Part shown: positions 8,233 to 16,345 of the stretch, one piece after another
Layout: every line of letters starts with the position of its first letter
Numbering within the stretch: the first letter of the stretch is position 1
Source of the DNA: an uncultured Roseateles sp.
Lineage (GTDB): Bacteria > Pseudomonadota > Gammaproteobacteria > Burkholderiales > Burkholderiaceae_C
Length of the DNA stretch: 64,000 nucleotides
Reading direction: 5' to 3'
NCBI RefSeq assembly: GCF_963422335.1
Contig: NZ_OY729424.1
Span: 1,550,001 to 1,614,000 of the forward strand
Notes under the pieces: model-generated
Told to the model about the DNA's origin: nothing
Databases searched by the model: none
What the model saw: the letters and a program-made list of their open reading frames with translations, nothing else
Translations under genes and position numbers: made by a program

Positions 8233-9057
8233 ATGCCTGCCAATCCGCCAGCCAGCCTGCCGCTGGATCACATCGTGATCGCGGTCGGTGATCTGCAGCA
8301 GACCACCGCCGACTACCAGGCGCTGGGCTTCACCGTGCTGGCCGGCGGCCAGCACCCGGGCCGTACCTCGCACAACGCCCTGGTGGTGTTTGCCGACGGC
8401 GCCTATCTGGAGTTGATTGCCTGGGCTGCGCCGGCCCCCGGGGAGCGTTGGTACCGGGTGCAGTCGGCGCAGGGCGATGGCCTGGTTGACTTTGCCCTGC
8501 TGCCGCAGGACACGGCGGTCGTGCTCGCCGCCGCGCAGGCACGCGGCCTGGCGACGCTGACCGGCCCGCTCGACGGCGGGCGGCTGCGCCCCGATGGCCA
8601 GCGCCTGCAATGGCAGACGGCACGCCATGCCACGCCTGATCTGCCCTTTCTGTGCGGCGACATCACGCCGCGCGCACTGCGTGTGCCCGAGGGCGAGGCG
8701 CGCCGCCATGCCAATGGCGCCCGTGGAGTGGCCGGCATCACCGTCGCCGTGCATGAGCTCGAGGCATCGCTGGCTCGCTACCGGGCCCTGCTGGGGCCGG
8801 AGGCGAGGCTGGGCGAGATTGCAAGCGCCGACGCGACCGGTCTGCGCAGGGCCGGCATCGAGCTGGAGGGCTGCCGGCTGGAGCTGATCTCGCCGGACGC
8901 TGCGAGCACCTCGAGCGACGCCGAAGCGCTGCGTCAGCGCCTGGCCACGCGCGGCGAAGGCCCTTGCGCCATCACGCTGCGGGGTGAGCCGGGACGGGCC
9001 GCGCTTGGGTTTGACCCGGTATCGAGTCACGGCGTGGCGCTGGAGATCGGAGGCTGA
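8233..9057 (+). CDS. VOC-superfamily (glyoxalase-like) protein
   Basis: This 274-residue protein opens with LDHIVIAVGDLQQTTADYQALGF, the first beta-alpha-beta unit of the vicinal oxygen chelate fold, with a candidate metal His in LDHIVIAV. A second module begins near residue 165 (GVAGITVAVHELEASLARYRALLG). The overall pattern fits the glyoxalase-like domain group of uncharacterised VOC proteins. The ATG at 8233 lies 10 bp after the Bug gene and starts just before the first module; the longer frame overlaps the previous gene. A second VOC protein of the same kind is at 15655. The function is unknown. Confidence 0.82.
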   Translation: MPANPPASLPLDHIVIAVGDLQQTTADYQALGFTVLAGGQHPGRTSHNALVVFADGAYLELIAWAAPAPGERWYRVQSAQGDGLVDFALLPQDTAVVLAAAQARGLATLTGPLDGGRLRPDGQRLQWQTARHATPDLPFLCGDITPRALRVPEGEARRHANGARGVAGITVAVHELEASLARYRALLGPEARLGEIASADATGLRRAGIELEGCRLELISPDAASTSSDAEALRQRLATRGEGPCAITLRGEPGRAALGFDPVSSHGVALEIGG

Positions 9058-9076
9058 CCGCCATGCCCGCTCAGGC

Positions 9077-10234
9077 TCAGCCCGGCCGGCACTGTGCCAG
9101 CAGCCGGGGCTCGAGCAGGCCGCGCTGCTCGACCAACTGGCTCAGCTCGGTGCCGCCCGCGGTGAACAGGTTGACTTCCAGCAGCACCGGGCCCCGCTCG
9201 GTAAGGGCGACGTCCCAGTGCTGGAAGCGGAACTCCGGCATCAGCTCGGCTGCGGCCAGCGTGGTGGCACGCAGGGCCGCCCAGTCGGGCAGGCGCAGGC
9301 CGTCGAAGCCCAGCCCAGAGTCTGGATGGGCTGACAGCTGCTTGAGATCCAGGCCATAGCCCTGGATCACACGCAGCACCTGGCCGGTCTGCAGATCCAC
9401 GCCGGCCAGCAGGTTGCCGGTGCTGCCGCTCTCGAAGTTGTCGATGATGTTGTGCCGGCGCGGCAGCTTCCAGACGGCCCGGAAGATCACGGCCGCCGCC
9501 CCGCGCGGCTTCAAGGTCATCACGCGTAGGCCGGACAGGCGCTGGCATTGCAGGTCGGCCAGCTTGGGGTGCGGGCGCAGGCATTCCTGGAACAGATAGC
9601 CCCGCTGGCCTGGGTTCTTCAGCCCCGCCACAAAGCCTTGCACCGGCATGACCTGGCCCTGGCCGAGCAACAGACTGTCGTCGTTGGGGCGGTACTGTTC
9701 CAGCAGATAGGCCCCTCGGCCGAAGCCCGCATGGGCCGGTTTGGCAAACAGCGGGTAGGCCGTGCAACGGCGCAGCCAGTCGACCAGGGCCTGATCGGTG
9801 TCGAGCCTGGCCACGGTGGCTTCGCTCGGACTGCCGGCGCGAAACACGGCATGCAGACGTGGGCGGGGCAGGCCTGCGTCTGCCAGCAGTTGATCGAGCA
9901 GGATCTTGTCGTCTGCATAGGCCCGCCAGTTGCTGGCATTGGCGCGGTCCAGGGCCGGTTCTCCGCGCCAGCCGACAAAACGCTGCTTGTCGCGAAAGCG
10001 CAGGTGCGGCGAGAACAGACGGTAGTCGAAGTACTCGGTCAGTCCCAGCCGGGCCGGCGGCAAACGCAGCAGCAGCGCTTCGAGAAACTGGCGCCACACC
10101 GGCAACCCGGATTCCTCGTGCGCCTGCCTGGCCCAGCGATACAGTTGTCTCAGGCCCTGCTTGTGGTGCACGGGCGGCGCGGTCTTGTTGTCGATGTTGG
10201 CGCTCCGGGGATGCGATCCCAGTCTAACAACCAA
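9077..10234 (-). CDS. ATP-grasp protein of the sugar-transfer-associated type
   Basis: This is a protein of about 385 residues. The C-terminal two thirds carry ATP-grasp features: FAKPAHAGFGRGAYLLE as the nucleotide-binding loop, VMPVQGFV, SGLRVMTL, and HWDVALTERGPVLLEVN as the metal-binding end of the fold. The pattern resembles the 'sugar-transfer associated ATP-grasp' family found with polysaccharide and peptide-sugar loci, but no glycosyltransferase is adjacent. The longest frame starts with TTG at 10234, where GGAGG sits directly against the start with no spacer, so the true start may be a little downstream. The substrate is unknown. Confidence 0.75.
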   Translation of the reverse strand: MVVRLGSHPRSANIDNKTAPPVHHKQGLRQLYRWARQAHEESGLPVWRQFLEALLLRLPPARLGLTEYFDYRLFSPHLRFRDKQRFVGWRGEPALDRANASNWRAYADDKILLDQLLADAGLPRPRLHAVFRAGSPSEATVARLDTDQALVDWLRRCTAYPLFAKPAHAGFGRGAYLLEQYRPNDDSLLLGQGQVMPVQGFVAGLKNPGQRGYLFQECLRPHPKLADLQCQRLSGLRVMTLKPRGAAAVIFRAVWKLPRRHNIIDNFESGSTGNLLAGVDLQTGQVLRVIQGYGLDLKQLSAHPDSGLGFDGLRLPDWAALRATTLAAAELMPEFRFQHWDVALTERGPVLLEVNLFTAGGTELSQLVEQRGLLEPRLLAQCRPG

Positions 10235-10253
10235 CCTCCGCGCAGCAAGAGGG

Positions 10254-11708
10254 TCAACCCAGGATCTGCGAGCGCGCGGCGCTCAGCCGGGCCCAGAATT
10301 TCGCGTCTTGGCTGGTCGCGAAATTGATGCGCATCAGCGTGCCGGCCCGCCGTGTCGGGCTGAACAGCACGCCCGGCGCGGTCAGCCAGCCCTCGTCCAG
10401 CAAGGCTTGCGCCAGTCTCTCGGTGTCCATGCCGACATCGAGCCAGCCGAACAGGCCGTTGGGCGGGGTGATGAAGCGGCAGCCGGCGTCCAGCGCCAGC
10501 CGCACCGAGCGCTGGCGTGCCGCCTCCAGCCGTGCCAGCACCCGCTCGGCATGGCGGCGCAGCTGGCCCTGCTCCAGGCACAGCGCAACGGCCCGCTCCA
10601 GCAGCGGGCTGGTGGTCAGGGTGCTGATCAGCTTCACGTCGGTGAGCTTTTGCACCTTGTCGGCGCTGGCCGCCAGATAGCCGACGCGAAAACTCGGTGT
10701 CAGGATCTTGGAGAAACCCGAGACGTAGATGGTGCGGCGCAGCCCGTCCAGCGCCGACAGCCGCGGCGCATGGTTGGGCGCCAGAAAGGCGTAGGTGTCG
10801 TCCTCGACGATCTGGAAGTTGTACTGCTCGGCCAGCTTCAGTATCTGGTGCGCCGCGGCCAGCGACAGCGTGTTGCCGGTCGGGTTGTGCAGCACCGACA
10901 CCGTCACATACATGCGCGGGCTGTGCTCGGCGGCCAGGCGCTGCATCGCCTCCAGGTCGGGCCCGTGCTCGCCGCGCGGCACCGGCAGCAAGCGCATGCC
11001 GGCCTGCGTGAGCCGCGCGTATTCGATCGCCCAGCCGGGATCGTCCACCAGCACCGCGTCGCCCGGATTCAGCAGCGTGCGCGTGATCAGGTCCAGCGCG
11101 TGGGTGGCGCCGACGGTGGTGATCAGCTGCGGCGCGGTGCAGGCAATGCCCAGATCAGCCAGGCGCTGCGTCAGCGCCGCGCGCAGCCGCGGCTCGCCGG
11201 CCGGCTCGCCATAGTGCAGGGCCAGCTGGTCGGGGCCGGTGCTCTGGGTGATGACGCGGCGCATCGCGCTTTGCAGCATCGGCAGGTCCAGCCAGTCGGT
11301 GGGCAGGGTGCCCAGGCCCGGGGCGGTGCGGGCATCGGCCTGGAACATGCCGCGTATCAGTGCGGTGGCGTCGATGGGCGCCAGGCGGAAAGGGTCAGCA
11401 GCCGCCGCCGCGGTGGTTTTGCGTGACGCGCTGGCGGTGCCGGCACGCACCACCGGTTCGCGTACGAAGAAGCCGCGCTGCTTGCGCGCCTCGACCAGGC
11501 CGGTGGCCAGCAGCTGGTCATAGGCAGCGACGACGGTGTAGGGGCTGACGCCATGGCGGCGTGCGCACTCGCGCACCGAGGGCAGACGGGCGCCGGGCAG
11601 CAGCAGGCGCTGCTGGATGCGTTCGGTCATGCGCTGGGCCAGCTGCTGTGCCAGCGGGGTGTCAGAACTGCGCGAGAGCGTATGGGCGGCTGTGCTCATG
11701 GTGGCCAT
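10254..11708 (-). CDS. MocR-type regulator (GntR helix fused to PLP aminotransferase fold)
   Basis: This 484-residue protein has an N-terminal GntR winged helix (RIQQRLLLPGARLPSVRECARRHGVSPYTVVAAYD, about residues 30-64). A linker leads to a class I aminotransferase-like domain with the PLP lysine in YVSGFSKILTPSFRVGY and the aspartate region IVEDDTYAFL. MocR regulators use PLP or a PLP-amino-acid adduct as effector and usually control a divergent transporter or metabolic gene. Here the divergent neighbour is an EamA exporter, followed by a racemase and an aminotransferase, so the effector is probably an amino acid. The first ATG is at 11708; a second one three codons in is also possible. Confidence 0.92.
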   Translation of the reverse strand: MATMSTAAHTLSRSSDTPLAQQLAQRMTERIQQRLLLPGARLPSVRECARRHGVSPYTVVAAYDQLLATGLVEARKQRGFFVREPVVRAGTASASRKTTAAAAADPFRLAPIDATALIRGMFQADARTAPGLGTLPTDWLDLPMLQSAMRRVITQSTGPDQLALHYGEPAGEPRLRAALTQRLADLGIACTAPQLITTVGATHALDLITRTLLNPGDAVLVDDPGWAIEYARLTQAGMRLLPVPRGEHGPDLEAMQRLAAEHSPRMYVTVSVLHNPTGNTLSLAAAHQILKLAEQYNFQIVEDDTYAFLAPNHAPRLSALDGLRRTIYVSGFSKILTPSFRVGYLAASADKVQKLTDVKLISTLTTSPLLERAVALCLEQGQLRRHAERVLARLEAARQRSVRLALDAGCRFITPPNGLFGWLDVGMDTERLAQALLDEGWLTAPGVLFSPTRRAGTLMRINFATSQDAKFWARLSAARSQILG

Positions 11709-11757
11709 GTGCCGGTCGATTCACCAGCACAGTTCGTTGAAATGTCTGGCTGAGTGT

Positions 11758-11774
11758 ACTGGTTCTGTATCGGT
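11758..11774. promoter_or_regulatory. Candidate MocR operator, direct repeat
   Basis: ACTGGT (11758-11763) and ATCGGT (11769-11774) form an imperfect direct repeat with 11-bp spacing, one helical turn, in the 126-bp region between the MocR gene and the EamA gene. MocR proteins commonly bind direct repeats there. The assignment rests on position and symmetry only. Confidence 0.4.
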
Positions 11775-11834
11775 CATGAGAATAGACTGGCTTGCCGCAC
11801 ACGACCCACATTGCCCAGCAAAAACCAAGCCGCC

Positions 11835-12755
11835 ATGAATGAGCCCCTCGCCTTGAACAGCAAGACCATGACTGCCGCCACGCAGGGCTTGCTGCTGGGC
11901 GTGCTGGGGGTGTTCATCTTCGCGCTGAGCATTCCGATGACGCGGCTGGCCAGTGGCAGCAATGCCGCGCCCCAGCTTGATCCGGTGTTCGTCGCGCTGG
12001 GCCGGGCGGCATTGGCCGGTGGGCTGGCGGCGCTGTACCTGAAGCTCGGCGGCGCCCGCCGGCCGACCCGCGAGCAACTGCAGCCGCTGCTGCTGACCGC
12101 CGCCGGCGTGGTGTTCGGCTGGCCGCTGTTGCTGGGCCTGGCGGTGCGCTCGGTCGATGCCGTCCATGCCTCGGTGATCTCGGGCGTGCTGCCGCTGGCC
12201 ACGGCCACGCTGGGCGCGCTGATGCTGCGCCAGCGACCCAGCCTCGGCTTCTGGGCCTGCGCCGTCGCCGGCCTGGCCCTGGTGCTGGGCTTTGCCTGGT
12301 GGCGTGGCTCGGCGGGCCTGCAGCTGGCCGACGGCCTGCTGCTGCTGGCGGTGCTGAGTGCGTCCTACGGCTATGTCAGCGGCGCACGGCTGTCGCAGCA
12401 GATGACGCCCGAGCAGGTGATCTCCTGGGTGCTGGTGCTGTCGCTGCCCATCACCGTGCCGGTGGCGCTGTGGACCTGGCCGGTTCAGCCGGTCGCCCCC
12501 TCGGCCTGGGGCGGCTTTCTGTATGTGTCGGTGTTCTCGATGTGGCTGGGCTTCTTCGCCTGGTACCGGGCGCTGGCCCTGGGCGGCACGGTGCGCGTCA
12601 GCCAGGTGCAGGTGATTCAGCCCTTCCTGTCCATGTTGCTGGCCGTGCCGGTGCTGGGCGAGCATCTGGATGGGATGACGGTCTTGTTTGCGGTGGCGGT
12701 GTTGTTGGTCGTCTGGATCGGCAAGCGCATGCCGGTCAATGCGAGGGCAAGTTGA
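11835..12755 (+). CDS. EamA/DMT-family inner-membrane exporter
   Basis: This 306-residue protein has ten predicted membrane segments in two EamA repeats; the first opens with GLLLGVLGVFIFALSIPMTR and the second near residue 155 with GLQLADGLLLLAVLSASYGY. EamA proteins export amino acids and other small metabolites. The ATG at 11835 was chosen because the first membrane helix follows it closely; the open frame upstream overlaps the regulatory region and reads as polar sequence. It is divergent from the MocR regulator and overlaps the following racemase gene by one base (TGATG), so exporter and racemase are cotranslated. Confidence 0.88.
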   Translation: MNEPLALNSKTMTAATQGLLLGVLGVFIFALSIPMTRLASGSNAAPQLDPVFVALGRAALAGGLAALYLKLGGARRPTREQLQPLLLTAAGVVFGWPLLLGLAVRSVDAVHASVISGVLPLATATLGALMLRQRPSLGFWACAVAGLALVLGFAWWRGSAGLQLADGLLLLAVLSASYGYVSGARLSQQMTPEQVISWVLVLSLPITVPVALWTWPVQPVAPSAWGGFLYVSVFSMWLGFFAWYRALALGGTVRVSQVQVIQPFLSMLLAVPVLGEHLDGMTVLFAVAVLLVVWIGKRMPVNARAS

Positions 12756-13456
12756 TGAAGACCTTGGGCATTCTGGGTGGCATGAGCTGGGAGTCCAGCG
12801 CGCACCTGTACAAGCTGCTGAACCAGGGCGTGGCCTCAAGGCTGGGTGGGCTGCACAGCGCCGACCTGCTGATGCGCAGCGTCGATTTCGCGACGATAGA
12901 GGTCTTGCAGCGCAGCGGCGATTGGGCCGGCGCGGCCGCCCTGCTGGGCGCGGCCGGGGCCGGCTTGAGGGCAGGCGGCGCACAGGCGCTGCTGATCGCC
13001 ACCAACACCATGCACAAGGTGGCCGACGAGGTCGAGCGCCTGAGCGGCCTGCCGCTGATACACATCGTCGACGCCACGGCCGAAGCCTTGAAGGCGGCGG
13101 GTGTCCGGCGCGCCGGCCTGCTGGCCACGGCCTACACGATGGAGCAGGACTTCTACATCGGCCGCATGGCCAGCCATCATGGCATCGAGGTGCTGGTGCC
13201 CGAGGCCGCGCAACGCGCGGAGGTGCACCGCATCATCTTTGAGGAGCTGTGCCGCGGCCGCATCGTCGATGCCTCACGCGCCTACTACCGCGACGCGATG
13301 CGCCAGCTGGCCGAGCAGGGCGCCGAGGGCGTGATCCTCGGCTGCACCGAGATCTGCCTGCTGCTGGACCCGATGCAAGAGACCGGCCTGGTGCCGCTGT
13401 TCGACGGCACGGCCCTGCATGCACAGGCCGCCATTGACTGGATGCTGGGTGCCTGA
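12755..13456 (+). CDS. ygeA: Aspartate/glutamate racemase family, YgeA-like broad amino-acid racemase
   Basis: This 233-residue cofactor-independent racemase begins MKTLGILGGMSWESSAHLY. The two catalytic positions are T83 (IATNTMHK) and C197 (GVILGCTEICLLL), the same unusual Thr/Cys pair and numbering known for the E. coli YgeA enzyme (L/D-DER), in place of the Cys/Cys pair of classical aspartate racemases. The gene is coupled to the EamA exporter (TGATG) and followed by a PLP aminotransferase, which suggests conversion and export of a D-amino acid. The start is set by the overlap and by homology. The family call is firm; the natural substrate is not known. Confidence 0.88.
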   Translation: MKTLGILGGMSWESSAHLYKLLNQGVASRLGGLHSADLLMRSVDFATIEVLQRSGDWAGAAALLGAAGAGLRAGGAQALLIATNTMHKVADEVERLSGLPLIHIVDATAEALKAAGVRRAGLLATAYTMEQDFYIGRMASHHGIEVLVPEAAQRAEVHRIIFEELCRGRIVDASRAYYRDAMRQLAEQGAEGVILGCTEICLLLDPMQETGLVPLFDGTALHAQAAIDWMLGA

Positions 13457-13529
13457 ACGGCGGCCGGTGGTACAACATTCCCCCCGACAGGCGCCGCAAG
13501 CGCCTGCCTCACGACAAAGCGAGAGCCTT

Positions 13530-14738
13530 ATGAGCACCGTCTGGAAACAAGCCCGCCGCGCCGCGCGCATGAACCCGTCCATCATCCGCGAGATCCTCAA
13601 GGTCACCGAGAAGCCGGGCATTCTGTCCATGGCCGGTGGCCTGCCCTCGGCCGACACCTTTCCGGTCGAGGCGCTGAAAGCGGCCTGCGACAAGGTCTTG
13701 AGCGAGAACGCCAGGGAAGCGCTGCAATACGCCGCCAGCGAGGGCTTCGGCCCGCTGCGCGAATGGGTGGCCAAGCGGGTGTCCAGCCTGGGCATCAACG
13801 CCGACCCGGACCAGGTGCTGATCACCAGCGGTTCGCAGCAGGGCCTGGATCTGGTCGGCAAGATACTCTGCGACGCCGGTGCACCGGTGGCCGTGGAAAC
13901 GCCCACCTATCTGGGCGCGCTGCAGGCCTTCACGCCTTACGAGCCCATCTTCACCAGCCTGGCCAGCGACGAGCAGGGCCCCTTGCCCGAGGCCTTTGCC
14001 AAGCTGCCGCATGACGCGCCGGGCACCCGCTTCGCCTATCTGCTGCCCAACTACCAGAATCCCACCGGCCGGGTGATGGGCCTGGAGCGCCGTCAGGCGG
14101 TGATGGCCGCGGCCAAGGCGGCCGGCGTGCCCATCGTCGAAGACAACCCCTATGGCGACCTCTGGTTCGACGAGCCGCCGCTGCCCTCGCTGACGTCGAT
14201 GTGGCCCGAAGGGGCTATCTACCTGGGTTCCTTCTCCAAGGTGCTGACGCCAGGCTTCCGCCTGGGCTACATCATTGCCCCGAAGGAGCTGTACCCCAAG
14301 CTGCTGCAGGCCAAGCAGGCGGCCGATCTGCACACGCCCGGCTTCAACCAGCGCGTGGTCTACGAGGTCATCAAGAACGGCTTCCTGGACGAGCATGTGC
14401 CCAAGATCCGCGCCCGCTACAAGGCCAATCGCGATGCGATGGCCGAGGGCCTGAAGAAGCATCTGCCCCCGGGCTGCGAGTGGCAAAGCCCCAAGGGCGG
14501 CATGTTCTTCTGGATACGCCTGCCCGAAGGCATGGATGCGATGGCCCTGCTGCCCCAGGCCGTGGAGGCCAATATCGCCTTTGTGCCCGGCGCGGCCTTC
14601 TATGCCCACGCACCCGACCCGCGCACCCTGCGCCTGTCCTTCGTGACCCTGACGCCGGAACTGATCGGCGAGGGCGTGGCCATTCTCGGCCGCGTGCTGC
14701 ACGAGGCGCTGGCATTGGCGGACGAACCGACGCCATGA
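13530..14738 (+). CDS. PLP-dependent aminotransferase, LysN/2-aminoadipate type (fold I)
   Basis: This 402-residue protein lacks a DNA-binding domain but belongs to the aminotransferase group related to MocR. Motifs are FSMAGGLPSADTFP-like near residue 35, ITSGSQQGLDLVGK, LPNYQNPTGRVM, VEDNPYGDLWF and the PLP lysine in YLGSFSKVLTPGFRLGY; the terminal FVTLTPE region carries the substrate arginine (LRLSFV). The ATG at 13530 follows GAGAG at a normal distance. It starts 73 bp after the racemase and overlaps the PhzF-like gene by ATGA. Homologues act on 2-aminoadipate, leucine or aromatic amino acids; the specificity here is open. Confidence 0.85.
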   Translation: MSTVWKQARRAARMNPSIIREILKVTEKPGILSMAGGLPSADTFPVEALKAACDKVLSENAREALQYAASEGFGPLREWVAKRVSSLGINADPDQVLITSGSQQGLDLVGKILCDAGAPVAVETPTYLGALQAFTPYEPIFTSLASDEQGPLPEAFAKLPHDAPGTRFAYLLPNYQNPTGRVMGLERRQAVMAAAKAAGVPIVEDNPYGDLWFDEPPLPSLTSMWPEGAIYLGSFSKVLTPGFRLGYIIAPKELYPKLLQAKQAADLHTPGFNQRVVYEVIKNGFLDEHVPKIRARYKANRDAMAEGLKKHLPPGCEWQSPKGGMFFWIRLPEGMDAMALLPQAVEANIAFVPGAAFYAHAPDPRTLRLSFVTLTPELIGEGVAILGRVLHEALALADEPTP

Positions 14739-15658
14739 GCGGGCCGAGCGCCGGGCCGCCCCAAGCCGGCCCGAATCCCCTCGGGGGATCGCCCGAGGTA
14801 TCCCTCGGGCGAGGGGTGAACAATCCACTGCGCCGCTTCATGCAGGTCGATGTCTTCACCGACAGACCGTTGCTGGGCAATCCGCTGGCGGTGGTGATCG
14901 ACAGCGAGGGCTTGAGCGACGAGCAGATGGCAGCGTTCGCCCGTTGGACGAATCTGTCCGAGACGACCTTTCTGCTGCCGCCCACCGACCCGGCGGCCGA
15001 CTACCGGGTGCGTATCTTCACCCCGGGTGGTGAGCTGCCGTTCGCCGGCCATCCGACCCTGGGGACGGCACATTGCTGGCTGGCCCAGGGCGGCCAGCCC
15101 CGGCAGCCGGAGGTGATCGTCCAGCAATGCGGCGTCGGCCTGGTGCGCGTCAAGCGCGACGGCACGCGATTGGCATTTGCCGCGCCGCCCTTGCGCCGTG
15201 GCGGCCCGGTGGCCCCCGAGCTCCATGCCCAGGTGCTGCGCACCTTGCGCCTGCCGGCCGAGGAGGTGCTGGACGTGGTCTGGGTGGACAACGGCCCGCA
15301 CTGGATCGCCGCCCGCCTGAAGAGTGCCGAGGCGGTGCTGGCGCTGCGACCCGACTATGCGGCGATGGGTCAGTTGGAGCTGGGCGCCATCGGCCCTTAT
15401 CCCGCAGGCGCCCCGCAGCAGTTCGAAGTGCGCGCCTTCGTGCCGGAGTTGGGCGTGGCCGAAGACCCGGTCTGCGGCAGCCTCAACGCCGGCATGGCGC
15501 TGTGGATGATGGAGATGGGCCATGCGGGCGCGAGCTATGTGGTCAGCCAGGGCCAGGTGCTGGGCCGTGACGGCCGCATCCATGTGCGGCGCGAGGGTGC
15601 CGACACCTGGGTGGGTGGCGACGTGGTGCCGCTGATCTCGGGGGCGGTGACGCTGTGA
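14735..15658 (+). CDS. PhzF-family isomerase/epimerase-like protein
   Basis: The conserved part starts MQVDVFTDRPLLGNPLAVVI and carries the family's catalytic glutamate in LSETTFLLPP, with RIFTPGGELPFAGHPTLG and EDPVCGSLNAGMA as the paired-barrel signatures. PhzF-like proteins isomerise small enol or amino-acid-derived compounds. The ATG at 14735 overlaps the aminotransferase stop (ATGA) and gives 307 residues, but its first 35 codons are Pro/Gly-rich and contain a strong DNA hairpin. ATG 14840, directly before the conserved block, or GTG 14816 may be the real start. The final TGA overlaps the GTG of the next gene. Confidence 0.85.
   Translation: MSGPSAGPPQAGPNPLGGSPEVSLGRGVNNPLRRFMQVDVFTDRPLLGNPLAVVIDSEGLSDEQMAAFARWTNLSETTFLLPPTDPAADYRVRIFTPGGELPFAGHPTLGTAHCWLAQGGQPRQPEVIVQQCGVGLVRVKRDGTRLAFAAPPLRRGGPVAPELHAQVLRTLRLPAEEVLDVVWVDNGPHWIAARLKSAEAVLALRPDYAAMGQLELGAIGPYPAGAPQQFEVRAFVPELGVAEDPVCGSLNAGMALWMMEMGHAGASYVVSQGQVLGRDGRIHVRREGADTWVGGDVVPLISGAVTL
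14790..14811. repeat. Strong hairpin near the 5' end of the PhzF-like gene
   Basis: CGCCCGAGG and CCTCGGGCG form a perfect 9-bp stem around a TATC loop, inside a longer imperfect palindrome flanked by CCCCT and AGGGG (14777-14816). It lies between the overlapping ATG at 14735 and the first conserved residue of the protein, so it may be an untranslated leader structure or a small palindromic insertion. Confidence 0.6.
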
Positions 15659-16332
15659 GCCAGGCTGCCGAACTCGACCATCTGGTGATAGGCGCACGCA
15701 CGCTCGATGAGGGCGTGGCCTGGTGCGAAGCAACCTTGGGGCTGACGCCAGGGCCCGGGGGCAAGCACGGGCTGATGAGCACGCACAACCGCCTGCTGTC
15801 GATTGCCACGCCGGAGTTCCCGCGCGCCTATCTGGAGATCATCGCGATCGACCCGCAGGCGCCGGATCCCGGCCGTGCGCGCTGGTTCGATCTGGATGAG
15901 GGCCGCGTGCAGCAGCAGCTGAGCCAGGGCCCGCAGCTGCTGCACTGGGTGCTGCGCGTGCGCGACATCAAGACTGCCCATGCGCAGTGGCGGGCGCTGG
16001 GTCTGGATGCCGGCGAGATGCTGCAGGCCTCACGGCTCACCCCCCACGGCGAGCTGCGCTGGCAGATTGCCGTGCGTGCCGATGGGCGGCGCCTGCTGCA
16101 GGGCGCGCTGCCGCTGCTCATCGAATGGGGTGAGGTGCATCCTGCCGACACCATGCCGATCAGCGGCGTGCAGCTGCGTTCGCTGGGGCTGGGTTCGCTG
16201 GACGCCGAGTTTGCCCGCCGCGCGCTGACAGAGCAGGGGCTGCAAGGCCTGGCTGGCCACACCGGGGCGGCCCCGTTTGCCGTGCAGCTGGACACCCCCA
16301 AGGGCCTGGTGTCATTGCAATCGCTGAGCTGA
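15655..16332 (+). CDS. VOC-superfamily (glyoxalase-like) protein
   Basis: This 225-residue protein opens with LDHLVIGARTLDEGVAWCEATLGL, the first module of a VOC fold with a candidate metal-binding His. LEIIAIDPQAPDPGRARWFDLD and LLIEWGEVHP mark later strands typical of the glyoxalase-like group. The GTG start overlaps the TGA of the PhzF-like gene (GTGA), so it belongs to the same operon; GTG is the only start near the first conserved strand. It is a distant paralogue of the protein at 8233. No activity can be assigned. Confidence 0.82.
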   Translation: MSQAAELDHLVIGARTLDEGVAWCEATLGLTPGPGGKHGLMSTHNRLLSIATPEFPRAYLEIIAIDPQAPDPGRARWFDLDEGRVQQQLSQGPQLLHWVLRVRDIKTAHAQWRALGLDAGEMLQASRLTPHGELRWQIAVRADGRRLLQGALPLLIEWGEVHPADTMPISGVQLRSLGLGSLDAEFARRALTEQGLQGLAGHTGAAPFAVQLDTPKGLVSLQSLS

Positions 16333-16345
16333 AGGATAGACCGAC

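Noticed and set aside
12299..12755. Longer open frame extending the racemase upstream into the EamA gene
   Set aside because: The racemase family starts at MKTLGILGG; the extension is read in the wrong frame of the exporter gene and is not conserved-looking.
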